Positions 53,919-62,558 of a DNA stretch of 64,000 nt are shown piece after piece. Under the pieces are notes generated by a model that saw only the letters and a list, made by a program, of their open reading frames with translations, did not search any database and was not told where the DNA came from. The stretch comes from Winogradskyella sp046545555. Lineage in GTDB: Bacteria; Bacteroidota; Bacteroidia; Flavobacteriales; Flavobacteriaceae. The position numbers were made by a program, and so were the translations under genes. Location: positions 1,240,001-1,304,000 of the forward strand of contig NZ_JBHZTH010000001.1 of NCBI RefSeq assembly GCF_046545555.1, in the 5' to 3' direction. Each line of letters starts with the position of its first letter. Position 1 is the first letter of the stretch.

Positions 53919-54776
53919 TTACGCTCTTAAAGGTTTATTTTTAACTAGGTCTATATATAGATTTACCTTTTGTTTTAGATCTTTTCTATGCGTAATGAAA
54001 TCTAAGAAGCCATGTTCTAACAAAAATTCCGAGGTTTGGAAACCTTCTGGTAATTCTTGGCCAGTAGTGTCTCTAACAATTCTTGGACCAGCAAAACCGA
54101 TTAGCGCCCCAGGTTCAGCAATATTTATATCTCCAAGCATTGCAAAAGATGCTGTTGTACCTCCAGTAGTTGGATCTGTACACAAGGAAATGTAAGGAAT
54201 TCCTGCATCTGCTAGCTGTGCTAATTTCACTGAAGTTTTGGCAAGTTGCATCAAAGATAAAGCAGCTTCCATCATACGTGCACCACCTGATTTGCTTATA
54301 ATCATTAGTGGAGTTTTCTTTTTAAGTGAGTAATCAGCTGCACGCGCTATTTTTTCACCTACAACACTACCCATAGAACCACCTATAAAACTGAAGTCCA
54401 TACATGCTATAACCAAATCTTCACCATTAGATTTACCAACAGCGCATCTCACCGCGTCTTTTAGATTTGTTTTTGCTTGAGCCGCTTTTAAACGTTCTGG
54501 ATATTTTTTTGTATCGACAAATTTAAGAGGGTCTTTAGAGGATAGGTTCGTATCTAGTTCTTCATATTTGTTATCATCAAAAAGAATTTCAAAGTATTCT
54601 TTGCTTCCAATTCTTACATGATAGCCATCTTCGGGACTAACATAAAAATTCTTTTCTAGCTCTTTTGTATCTATAATTTTACCTGTAGGCGATTTGTACC
54701 ATAAGCCTTTAGGAGTGTCTTTTTTTTCTTCAGTTGAGGTCTGAATCCCTTTATCTTTTCTTTTAAACCAAGCCAT
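53919..54776 (-). CDS. accD: Acetyl-CoA carboxylase carboxyltransferase subunit beta, without zinc-finger cysteines
   Basis: A 285-residue subunit that with AccA transfers the carboxyl group from biotin to acetyl-CoA. The crotonase-like core includes MDFSFIGGSMGSVVGEKIAR, ISKSGGARMMEAALSLMQLA and TDPTTGGTTASFAMLGDINI. E. coli AccD has four Cys in an N-terminal zinc ribbon; here the region GLWYKSPTGKIIDTKELEKN and FYVSPEDGYHVRIG aligns with it but lacks all four Cys. This seems a lineage trait. accA is not in the window. Confidence 0.93.
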   Translation of the reverse strand: MAWFKRKDKGIQTSTEEKKDTPKGLWYKSPTGKIIDTKELEKNFYVSPEDGYHVRIGSKEYFEILFDDNKYEELDTNLSSKDPLKFVDTKKYPERLKAAQAKTNLKDAVRCAVGKSNGEDLVIACMDFSFIGGSMGSVVGEKIARAADYSLKKKTPLMIISKSGGARMMEAALSLMQLAKTSVKLAQLADAGIPYISLCTDPTTGGTTASFAMLGDINIAEPGALIGFAGPRIVRDTTGQELPEGFQTSEFLLEHGFLDFITHRKDLKQKVNLYIDLVKNKPLRA

Positions 54777-54872
54777 ATTGATTTATAGTTTTAGATTCTC
54801 AATTTAAGACTTTCCAATCTTTTATTGATAGTTTAGTTAGTTAGAACAAAACTACTACTAATTAATTAAACT

Positions 54873-54909
54873 CAAAAGTAGACCTGCTAAGTATTTTTTA
54901 AATAACAAA
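54873..54909 (-). promoter_or_regulatory. Possible promoter of accD
   Basis: On the minus strand TACTTTTG (54880-54873) is a full -7 match; a TTTG lies 25 bases further upstream (54909-54906), slightly more than the usual 17-23. Confidence 0.35.
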
Positions 54910-54911
54910 CC

Positions 54912-54941
54912 CATTAAAAACTAGTTGGTTAGCTTTTAATG
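54912..54941 (-). terminator. Candidate hairpin terminator of fbaA
   Basis: CATTAAAAGCTA pairs with TAGTTTTTAATG on the minus strand (12 bp, one G-T pair) around a 6-base loop, 25 bases after the fbaA stop. The following U tract is weak, so efficiency is uncertain. Confidence 0.5.
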
Positions 54942-54965
54942 AGTTGTGTTATATAGCAGTTTTAC

Positions 54966-56033
54966 TTACAGCGTATCTACGTTGTTTAAATCTTCAAAAG
55001 CTTTTTTAAGTCTTTCAACAAAAGCATCTTCTCCTTTTCTTAACCAAACACGAGGATCATAATACTTTTTATTAGGAACATCAGCTCCGTCAGGATTTCC
55101 TATTTGAGTTTGTAGGTAATCTTTTTTATCTTGAACGTAATCTCTAACGCCACTTAAGAATGCATACTGCATATCCGTGTCAATATTCATTTTTATAACG
55201 CCATAGCTAATACCTTCTCTAATTTCTTCAACAGTCGAACCTGATCCGCCGTGAAAAACAAAATCTATGTGGTTATGCTCAACACCATATTTCTTAGTAA
55301 TGTGGTCTTGTGAATTCTTTAAAATTTTCGGTGTTAATTTAACATTGCCAGGTCTGTAAACACCATGAACATTACCAAATGCTGCTGCAATTGTAAATTG
55401 GTCACTTACTTTACTTAACTCTTCATAGGCATAGGCAACCTCTTCTGGTTGTGTGTATAACTTTGAAGCATCAACATCACTGTTATCAACACCATCCTCT
55501 TCACCACCTGTAATCCCAAGTTCTATTTCTAAAGTCATACCCATTTTACTCATTCGAGCTAGATATTGCTTGCAAATTTCTATATTTTCTTCGATTGGTT
55601 CTTCAGATAAATCAATCATATGAGAGCTATATAGAGATTTTCCTGTTTCTTTAAAATGTTGCTCACTTGCGTCTAATAAGCCATCAATCCAAGGTAGTAA
55701 TTTTTTTGCACAATGATCTGTATGTAAAATCACAGGTACGCCATAAGCTTCTGCCATTTGGTGTACATGTTTTGCTCCGGCAATAGACCCAGCTATAGCT
55801 GCTTTTTGACCTTCGTTACTTAAACCTTTACCTGCGTTAAATTGTGCTCCTCCATTAGAAAATTGAATAATAACAGGCGCATTTAGTGCTTTAGCTGTTT
55901 CTAAAACACCATTAATAGTGTTAGAACCAATAACATTTACAGCTGGTAAGGCAAAGCCTTTTTCTTTAGCATAATTGAAAATATTTTGGACTTCTTTTCC
56001 TGTAGCAACGCCAGGTTTAATATTATGACTCAT
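54966..56033 (-). CDS. fbaA: Class II fructose-bisphosphate aldolase
   Basis: A 355-residue zinc enzyme cleaving fructose 1,6-bisphosphate to dihydroxyacetone phosphate and glyceraldehyde 3-phosphate. GVPVILHTDHCAKKLLPWID holds the catalytic Asp and zinc His, LEIELGITGGEEDGVDN the active-site loop, and DFVFHGGSGSTVEEIREGI and NMDTDMQYAFLSGVRDYVQD-like NIDTDMQYAF the phosphate loop. Its length fits the long class IIA group. A -7 element lies 27 bases before the start. Confidence 0.95.
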   Translation of the reverse strand: MSHNIKPGVATGKEVQNIFNYAKEKGFALPAVNVIGSNTINGVLETAKALNAPVIIQFSNGGAQFNAGKGLSNEGQKAAIAGSIAGAKHVHQMAEAYGVPVILHTDHCAKKLLPWIDGLLDASEQHFKETGKSLYSSHMIDLSEEPIEENIEICKQYLARMSKMGMTLEIELGITGGEEDGVDNSDVDASKLYTQPEEVAYAYEELSKVSDQFTIAAAFGNVHGVYRPGNVKLTPKILKNSQDHITKKYGVEHNHIDFVFHGGSGSTVEEIREGISYGVIKMNIDTDMQYAFLSGVRDYVQDKKDYLQTQIGNPDGADVPNKKYYDPRVWLRKGEDAFVERLKKAFEDLNNVDTL

Positions 56034-56059
56034 AATGATATAGTTGAAATTTTATGTAC

Positions 56060-56067
56060 CAAAAATA
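56060..56067 (-). promoter_or_regulatory. Probable -7 element of fbaA
   Basis: TATTTTTG on the minus strand fits TAnnTTTG exactly, 26 bases before the start codon; no convincing -33 element was found. Confidence 0.4.
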
Positions 56068-56156
56068 CGCAATTTTGAATATTATATGATAGGATTTTCA
56101 AGATAAATAGGGCAAAAGTTGCCGAAAACGATGTAGTATTATGCGATTAATTTTTT

Positions 56157-58790
56157 TTAAAATGGATAATTTATACCGATATTGTAAACAGCATTTCTAA
56201 AGTTATAATCTCTAAACCATCTATTGCCTTCAATTTGTGATGGGTCATAGGTTTTAAAACCAGTATCAAACCTCAATACGAAGAAGTTGAAGTCGTAACG
56301 GATACCAAACCCAGAACCTACAGCAATATCTTTTAAGGAACTAAAATTAGTAAATGTTGCAGCTTCATCTTCTACATTATCTAATACATTCCAAATATTA
56401 CCAGCATCCACAAATAGAGCTCCTCTAAAACCTCCAAAAAGCCCAAATCGTTGTTCTGCACTAATGTGTATTTTAAAGTTAGCTTCATTAAATTCATTTG
56501 TAGTATTAGAACTTCCAGGTCCTAAATTATAGGCAGTCCATGCTCTGTTATCATTAGGGCCACCACCAAAGAAACTTTCTGCAAACGGAATGCTATTAGA
56601 GTTGCCGTAAGGTATTGCAATACCAGCATAACTTCTAAAGGCAAAAACACTTTTTCTACCTAAATGAAAATACTTTACATAATCAATCTCAGTTTTAAAA
56701 TACTGCGAAAATGCAACTCCAAATACTTCGTTATTGCCGTTTTCATTTTTTGTAGATCCTATAACATCTGATAACGTAGAAAGAAAATTACCTGCTAATT
56801 CTATACGCCATTTAAATATTGAAAAATCATTATCAAAAATGTTTGTTCTTTTATCTTTTTTATAGTCAAAACTTGTGGAAAAAATAAGGTTATTTTCAGT
56901 TAGTCGTTGCTTTCGTTCATCAATATTATTAACAACAATGAAGTCATTGTCTTCAGTGTTTAAAGTAGTGTTGCCGCCTATCACATCATTAATAAATATA
57001 TCTGCATCACGGAACCTATTAGGTTGTCCTGGTGGTGCTGCAAGTGTTTCGTTTTCTGTTATATAGCCAATATCTCGCGCAATATCATCTAGTCTTCTAA
57101 AAGAATTAGAGTACACTCCAAAATAATTACTCGTATTAAGATTTTTTACAAACTGAACATTAAAAAGTTCTAAGGTGTTTGTAACAGTTTTTGACGGTTG
57201 CCAATTGTAACTTAATAGACCAGAAATCGTTTGCTTATCTAAACCTATATTTTGCTGACTTGTCGCAGAAAGATTTATTGCAGTGCTAGGCGCCATGTAT
57301 TTTGGTATAATACTATCAGTTTTAAATGGGGTAAATAATCGAGGTATAGTTAATCTAATATTACCACCAAATTCATTAATATCAAAGAAGGTACTAACAT
57401 CATCGGCTCTGTCTTTTGAAGCACCAATAGCTGCAATACCGCTAATCTCTAAAGTTTCAGCACCTCTAAATACATTTCTTATTTTCAAACCCGGCGTAAC
57501 TGAAAAACCTATACTTTGTATATTACTGATACTCGCATCGAAATCTAGACCTAATTGATATTTTTTTCTACGCTCTAAATAGATGTTAGCCGTTAAAGTA
57601 GTATCAGTTTCATTTTCAACATAGTCAATACTTGGATATCTAAACATTTGAAGGTCATTTAGATATCGTGATGTTCTACTACGTGCTAAATCACTATAAT
57701 TATCTCCTTTATTAATGAAAATTGCATCAGTAAGCGCTCTTGGTCTAAATCTTAATTTGTCTTTACTATAAAGATTGTAGTTTTTAAAAGTCGTTGTATC
57801 TGATATGGCTTTAAACCGGTTTTCAAAATTATCGTCAGTATAGATATTAACTTCCTTTATTTTGTATTTTTTAAATGGTACAATAGCCGTAGAATCATCT
57901 CCTCTGATCGAACGATTGTCTATAATTAATTCTGTATTTATCTTATGATTAGTACCTATTGTATCTGTTATAAATCTAATATAGTCTTGCCCAAAATAGT
58001 AGAAACCTGCATTTCGTAAATAGTTATTTATACGTTCGCGCTCCTTCGTATAATTTTGTTCATCATATTGCTCGCCCTTTTTTAGTAAAGATGACTTACT
58101 GAATATTTTATAGAGTGTATCAATCTCGGGACTACTAATTATAGGTTTTAAAGAATCTAAAACGTAAGGCTTATTTTTTGTTACTTTATATGTGATTTTT
58201 GCACGTTTATTGCTATCTCTTACTATTTCATAATCTACCTTATTATCAAACCAACCTTTACTGTAATAATATTTTCTAAAATTATTTACGGTTTTAATTG
58301 TTTTCTCTTCATTAAGTATTCTTGGTGCTTCACCAGTGCGTTTTAACCAGCTATTAAAATTTTTCCTCGATTGTATTTCTTTATCAAATTGTTTTCTTGA
58401 AAGTAAAGCCGTTTTCCACTTTATTTTAGAAGTATCACTTAATACCTTCGCTTGAAGTATGGAATCTATATTTGGTCGCGCAAGATTATAAACATGGAGA
58501 CGCAGCGGAAACCCTAAAAAGCCATCTATACCAAGATTTGTTTTTTGAATAATGATGTTATTTACCCGTTCTTCTGTATTAACCTTTCCATCTTCAATGA
58601 TGGTATTTTTTGTAATTAAATGCTCGTTATCCTTTACGCGTTTTACAACGTTACATGAGCTTAAGACAAAAAGAATAGCTGCAAAAATCAATATATAACA
58701 AGAAGGCTTGTAATTATTAATTGATGATAAGATGCGGTATGGCAGTCTCAAAAGCTCTATAATTTTTTTGATATTGAATGTTATAAACAA
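56157..58790 (-). CDS. tamL: Outer membrane assembly lipoprotein TamL (TamA/BamA family)
   Basis: An 877-residue Omp85-superfamily protein. The N-terminal hydrophobic stretch ends in FVLSSC (Cys46), a lipobox; POTRA-like repeats follow (about 70-420), then a 16-strand barrel (about 430-877), with FGGGPNDNRAWTAYNLGPGS and ISAEQRFGLFGGFRGALFVD typical of the TamA/BamA barrel. Lipid-anchored TamA homologues are known as TamL in Bacteroidota and pair with a TamB protein, which is not in the window. The start codon may be later than 58790. Confidence 0.85.
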   Translation of the reverse strand: MFITFNIKKIIELLRLPYRILSSINNYKPSCYILIFAAILFVLSSCNVVKRVKDNEHLITKNTIIEDGKVNTEERVNNIIIQKTNLGIDGFLGFPLRLHVYNLARPNIDSILQAKVLSDTSKIKWKTALLSRKQFDKEIQSRKNFNSWLKRTGEAPRILNEEKTIKTVNNFRKYYYSKGWFDNKVDYEIVRDSNKRAKITYKVTKNKPYVLDSLKPIISSPEIDTLYKIFSKSSLLKKGEQYDEQNYTKERERINNYLRNAGFYYFGQDYIRFITDTIGTNHKINTELIIDNRSIRGDDSTAIVPFKKYKIKEVNIYTDDNFENRFKAISDTTTFKNYNLYSKDKLRFRPRALTDAIFINKGDNYSDLARSRTSRYLNDLQMFRYPSIDYVENETDTTLTANIYLERRKKYQLGLDFDASISNIQSIGFSVTPGLKIRNVFRGAETLEISGIAAIGASKDRADDVSTFFDINEFGGNIRLTIPRLFTPFKTDSIIPKYMAPSTAINLSATSQQNIGLDKQTISGLLSYNWQPSKTVTNTLELFNVQFVKNLNTSNYFGVYSNSFRRLDDIARDIGYITENETLAAPPGQPNRFRDADIFINDVIGGNTTLNTEDNDFIVVNNIDERKQRLTENNLIFSTSFDYKKDKRTNIFDNDFSIFKWRIELAGNFLSTLSDVIGSTKNENGNNEVFGVAFSQYFKTEIDYVKYFHLGRKSVFAFRSYAGIAIPYGNSNSIPFAESFFGGGPNDNRAWTAYNLGPGSSNTTNEFNEANFKIHISAEQRFGLFGGFRGALFVDAGNIWNVLDNVEDEAATFTNFSSLKDIAVGSGFGIRYDFNFFVLRFDTGFKTYDPSQIEGNRWFRDYNFRNAVYNIGINYPF

Positions 58791-58848
58791 AAATTAGTCC
58801 AAAAAAGGTTTACTTTGTAATAACGCTAACAAATGTAAAGACATTTTA

Positions 58849-59583
58849 ATGTTATCAAAGAATCAAATAAAGTTAATTAAAAGTTTATCTCAAAAAAAGT
58901 ATAGGCAACAACTTGGCTTATTTTCGGTAGAAGGTATAAAAGGCATTGAAGAGTTTTTAAACTCTCACTTTGAGTTAGAATCACTTTATACAACAAAGAC
59001 TAAATTTAATGCGCCAGAATCTCAGGTAATTGTTGTTAACGCATCTGAGCTACAACGTATTTCTTCTTTGAAAAATCCAAATACAGCATTGGCTCTTTTT
59101 AAGATTCCGGAGTCGTTAAAGGTAGATACTGAAGGGTTAATAATAGCATTAGATGATGTTAGAGATCCAGGTAATCTAGGCACTATAATTAGACTTTGTG
59201 ATTGGTATGGTGTTTCAGATATAGTCTGTAGTAGTAACACCGTAGACTGTTATAATTCAAAAGTTGTACAAGCAAGTATGGGTTCTTTGACACGTGTTAA
59301 TATTACTTATTTAAATTTAGAAGATTTTATAGATAATCAGTGTAGAACTATTTTTGGCACTTTTATGGAAGGGGAAAATATTTATTCATCTAATTTGATA
59401 GATAAAGGAGTAATAATTTTGGGTAATGAAGCCAATGGAATATCTGAACAAATTCAGAAGAAAATAACTAAGAAATTAACTATACCGCAGTTTGGAACGA
59501 TTAAAGAAACCGAAAGTTTAAACGTAGCTAATGCGGCTGCGATTGTTTTAAGTGAATTTAAGCGTCGTTCTATTGAAATGTAA
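58849..59583 (+). CDS. TrmH/SpoU-family RNA 2'-O-methyltransferase
   Basis: A 244-residue SPOUT methyltransferase. LIIALDDVRDPGNLGTIIRL is SPOUT motif 1, GVIILGNEANGISEQI motif 2 and LTIPQFGTIKETESLNVANA motif 3 with the deep trefoil knot. N-terminal residues 1-95 form a substrate-binding domain of the RlmB type. The target is unassigned: rRNA or tRNA. It is divergent from tamL with 58 bases between, and its 3' end overlaps porT by 14 bases. Confidence 0.9.
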   Translation: MLSKNQIKLIKSLSQKKYRQQLGLFSVEGIKGIEEFLNSHFELESLYTTKTKFNAPESQVIVVNASELQRISSLKNPNTALALFKIPESLKVDTEGLIIALDDVRDPGNLGTIIRLCDWYGVSDIVCSSNTVDCYNSKVVQASMGSLTRVNITYLNLEDFIDNQCRTIFGTFMEGENIYSSNLIDKGVIILGNEANGISEQIQKKITKKLTIPQFGTIKETESLNVANAAAIVLSEFKRRSIEM

Positions 59584-60286
59584 AGTTTATAAAAACACCT
59601 CTAGTTTGCATTTTTGCTATGTTGCCTGTCCATGGACTATTAGGATCGGTATCTCTAATTATCTCATCATTAAAAGCAAAAATAGCACGTATTGATGGTG
59701 TAAATTTAAAGTATAGAAGGTAAAGATCTATACCAAATCCAAGTTCATAAAAAAAGGTGCCTTTTTTCATTCTAAATTCACCAGAACTATTATCGTCAGG
59801 ATTATCTTGATTGCTAGATAGATTTAATGCTGTTGAAAAACCACCAAGAATAAAAGGCTTAAAATTATTTATGCGTTTTGTAGAAATTTTCAATAGTAAA
59901 GGGACATGTATATATGTAGATTTTACCTCTCTTAATAAGTCAGCATCATTAAATTCTGTTCCGTTGAAATAACTTTCATCATAACGTAAATTACGTGTTG
60001 TAAAGAAAACACCAGGCTCTAGTCTAAGATTCATAAAATCATTAATACGCATATCACCAACAAGACCTAGATGAAACCCAAAGGAGTCATCCACGAGAAT
60101 ATCTTTTAAATCTTCGTTATAATTAAATTTAAAGTCATATTGATTAAAACCAAGAAAATAGCCCCAGGATAAGCGCTTTTGATCAATATTATCAATGTTG
60201 TTCGCTACTTTCTCATTAGTGAATAATTGAGCAGATCCATTTTGAAATGCCAATAAAAATGCTAAAATGATTATGATTTTTTTCAT
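59570..60286 (-). CDS. porT: Type IX secretion outer membrane protein PorT (SprT)
   Basis: A 238-residue outer membrane barrel. The ATG at 60286 gives MKKIIIILAFLLAFQNGSAQ, a signal peptide, whereas a frame upstream from 60349 would overlap ubiE by 60 bases and lacks a signal, so I choose 60286. WGYFLGFNQYDFKFNY and LRLEPGVFFTTRNLRYDESY are features of PorT. PorT is needed for type IX secretion in Porphyromonas and Flavobacterium, and its pairing with ubiE is widely conserved in the phylum. It starts one base after the ubiE stop (TAATATG). Confidence 0.85.
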   Translation of the reverse strand: MKKIIIILAFLLAFQNGSAQLFTNEKVANNIDNIDQKRLSWGYFLGFNQYDFKFNYNEDLKDILVDDSFGFHLGLVGDMRINDFMNLRLEPGVFFTTRNLRYDESYFNGTEFNDADLLREVKSTYIHVPLLLKISTKRINNFKPFILGGFSTALNLSSNQDNPDDNSSGEFRMKKGTFFYELGFGIDLYLLYFKFTPSIRAIFAFNDEIIRDTDPNSPWTGNIAKMQTRGVFINFTFQ

Positions 60287-60287
60287 A

Positions 60288-61019
60288 TTACCCTTTAGAT
60301 GCTGTATATATTGTTGCCACACCCATAGTTTGTGGTTTGTCTTCGACATTTATAAACCCAATTTTTCTTAAAATATTGTTTAAAACTTCACCATAAGGGA
60401 AAACCGAAGCCGATTCACTTAAATATTTATAAGCGACTCTATCTTTTGAGAATATTTTACCAATAGCTGGTAATATAAATTTAGAATATGTATTGTAGCC
60501 AAATTTGTAAATAGGATTTGTAGGTACTGAGGTCTCTAAAATTACAAATATACCGCTGGGTTTTAATACGCGTAGTATTTCGGCCAGCCCTTTCTCTAAA
60601 TTTTCAAAATTTCTAACTCCAAAAGCAACTGTTATAGCATCAAAAGTATTATCACCAAAAGGTAAATCTTCAGAGTCGCCAATGACCATAGATATAATTC
60701 CGTCTAAGCTTTTGGATTTTATTTTTTGTCTTCCTACTTCCAACATGCCATCGCTAATGTCTAAACCAATAATTTCTTTAGCGCTTGTAGAAGTTAAATT
60801 AATTGCTAAATCACCCGTACCTGTTGCTATATCTAAAATATTTCCCGGACTCTTTTCAGAAACAAGTTTAACTACTTTATTTCTCCATTTTACATCAATA
60901 CCGAAGGAAATTACACGATTTAGGCCATCATATTCTTTAGAGATAGTATCGAACATCTCTGTTACTTGAGCCTTTTTAGAAGCTTCACTATTCTTATATG
61001 GTTTAACTTTTTCAGCCAT
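60288..61019 (-). CDS. ubiE: Demethylmenaquinone methyltransferase (UbiE/MenG)
   Basis: A 243-residue SAM-dependent methyltransferase that converts demethylmenaquinone to menaquinone. ILDIATGTGDLAINLTS is motif I; VAFGVRNFENLEKGLAEILR and VLKPSGIFVILETSVPTNPI are UbiE/MenG signatures; RVAYKYLSESASVFPYGEVL completes the C-terminal part. In a cell that appears to use menaquinone, the name menG would also fit. It is transcribed with porT. Confidence 0.93.
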   Translation of the reverse strand: MAEKVKPYKNSEASKKAQVTEMFDTISKEYDGLNRVISFGIDVKWRNKVVKLVSEKSPGNILDIATGTGDLAINLTSTSAKEIIGLDISDGMLEVGRQKIKSKSLDGIISMVIGDSEDLPFGDNTFDAITVAFGVRNFENLEKGLAEILRVLKPSGIFVILETSVPTNPIYKFGYNTYSKFILPAIGKIFSKDRVAYKYLSESASVFPYGEVLNNILRKIGFINVEDKPQTMGVATIYTASKG

Positions 61020-61165
61020 GAAAATTTTTTTGCAAATATACTGATTAGTTATAAGTACTTAAAGCTGTAAGACGTTTAAAGTTAAGAAGACTCTCGTTTT
61101 CTTCAACTTTAATCACTTTAAGCACTTCTTAGTATTTAACTTTAGTTACACTTGTAAGTTCTTAG

Positions 61166-61173
61166 TATATTTG
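61166..61173 (+). promoter_or_regulatory. Probable -7 element of trkA
   Basis: TATATTTG is a full match to TAnnTTTG, 23 bases before the trkA start. A good -33 element at the usual distance was not found. Confidence 0.45.
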
Positions 61174-61196
61174 CATGTCTATTTTAATAATAAACA

Positions 61197-62546
61197 ATGA
61201 AGATAATTATCGCAGGTGCAGGAGAGGTAGGATTTCATTTAGCTAAATTATTATCTTACGAGTCTCAAGAGATAACGCTAATAGATACAAAGAAAGATAG
61301 TCTTACTTATGCAGGAGAGCATTTAGATATTAAAACTATAAAAGGGGACGCCACTTCAATATCTATTTTGAGAGAAGCTAGAATTGATACAGCCGCTTTA
61401 TTTATAGCAGTGACGTCTTCAGAAACTACAAATATTACGGCCTGTGTTTTGGCCAAGCAACTCGGAGCGAAACGAACTATAGCCCGTATTTCTAATACAG
61501 AATTTATTGACGAAAAAGAAACCATTGGATTCTCTCAGTTTGGGATTGATGAATTAATTTCTCCAGAATCTTTAGCTGCTTCAGAAATTGAGTTACTACT
61601 TAATCAATATGGTTTTAATGATACCTATGAATTTGAAGGTGGTGCATTGACAATGTTAAGTTTGCGCCTATCTAGGACAGCTACGTTTGTGGGTAAAACG
61701 GTAAAGGAAGCAGCAGATATATATCCAGAGTTACATTTTATTCCAATTGCAGTGCAGCGCTATGGTACACAATATACCATAATACCAAGAGGAGATACAC
61801 AATTTAAAGAAGGTGATAATGTTGTCTTTATGACCTCCAAAGGAGGGGATGAAGAATTGTTTGACCTTTCGGGAAAGGTTAAAGTAGATATAAAAAGTGT
61901 AATGATACTAGGTGGCAGTAAGATTGGGTATAAGACGGCAAGAGATCTGTGTGCAAGTAAGTTTAATGTAAAGTTGGTTGAAGGCAAAAAAGGTGTAGCT
62001 GAAGATTTAGCGGATAGATTACCAAATGCCTTGGTTATTTGTGGTGATGGCAGAAACGTAGAAATATTACAAGAAGAAAATATTTCTGATACAGATGCTT
62101 TTATTTCAGTAACAGGTAATTCGGAAACCAATATAATGTCATGTTTGCTCGCCAAATCAAAAGGAGTTAAAAAGACAATTGCATTAGTTGAAAATATGGA
62201 TTATTATCAACTCTCTCAGTCTATAGGAATAGACACATTAATTAATAAGAAACTTTTAGCAGCAAATAATATATTTAGATATATAAGGAAAGGGGAAGTA
62301 GTAGCTATGACTAAGCTTACCAATATGAATGCAGAACTTTTAGAGTTTGTAGTAAAACCACATTCAAAAATTACAAATAAGTTAATTAAGGATTTAAATT
62401 TTCCTAGATCTGCTATTTTTGGTGGTGTTATTAGAGATGGTATTGGTCTAATTCCTTTGGGTAGTTTTAAAATTGAATCTGGTGATCGTGTCGTTGTATG
62501 TTGTCTACCACGTTCTATATCTGAAGTTGAAGCATTTTTCTCTTAG
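61197..62546 (+). CDS. trkA: Trk system potassium uptake regulatory protein TrkA
   Basis: A 449-residue cytoplasmic protein with two RCK units. The first Rossmann domain starts at KIIIAGAGEVGFHLAKLLSY and the second at VKSVMILGGSKIGYKTARDL-like VDIKSVMILGGSKIGYKTA (about 235), each followed by a TrkA-C domain (170-225 and 370-449). It binds NAD(H)/ATP and gates the K+ channel TrkH. The trkH gene begins 12 bases after its stop. Confidence 0.95.
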   Translation: MKIIIAGAGEVGFHLAKLLSYESQEITLIDTKKDSLTYAGEHLDIKTIKGDATSISILREARIDTAALFIAVTSSETTNITACVLAKQLGAKRTIARISNTEFIDEKETIGFSQFGIDELISPESLAASEIELLLNQYGFNDTYEFEGGALTMLSLRLSRTATFVGKTVKEAADIYPELHFIPIAVQRYGTQYTIIPRGDTQFKEGDNVVFMTSKGGDEELFDLSGKVKVDIKSVMILGGSKIGYKTARDLCASKFNVKLVEGKKGVAEDLADRLPNALVICGDGRNVEILQEENISDTDAFISVTGNSETNIMSCLLAKSKGVKKTIALVENMDYYQLSQSIGIDTLINKKLLAANNIFRYIRKGEVVAMTKLTNMNAELLEFVVKPHSKITNKLIKDLNFPRSAIFGGVIRDGIGLIPLGSFKIESGDRVVVCCLPRSISEVEAFFS

Positions 62547-62558
62547 TAAGTGTACATT

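Noticed and set aside
60287..60349. Upstream start of PorT
   Set aside because: It overlaps ubiE by about 60 bases and adds residues before an obvious signal peptide.
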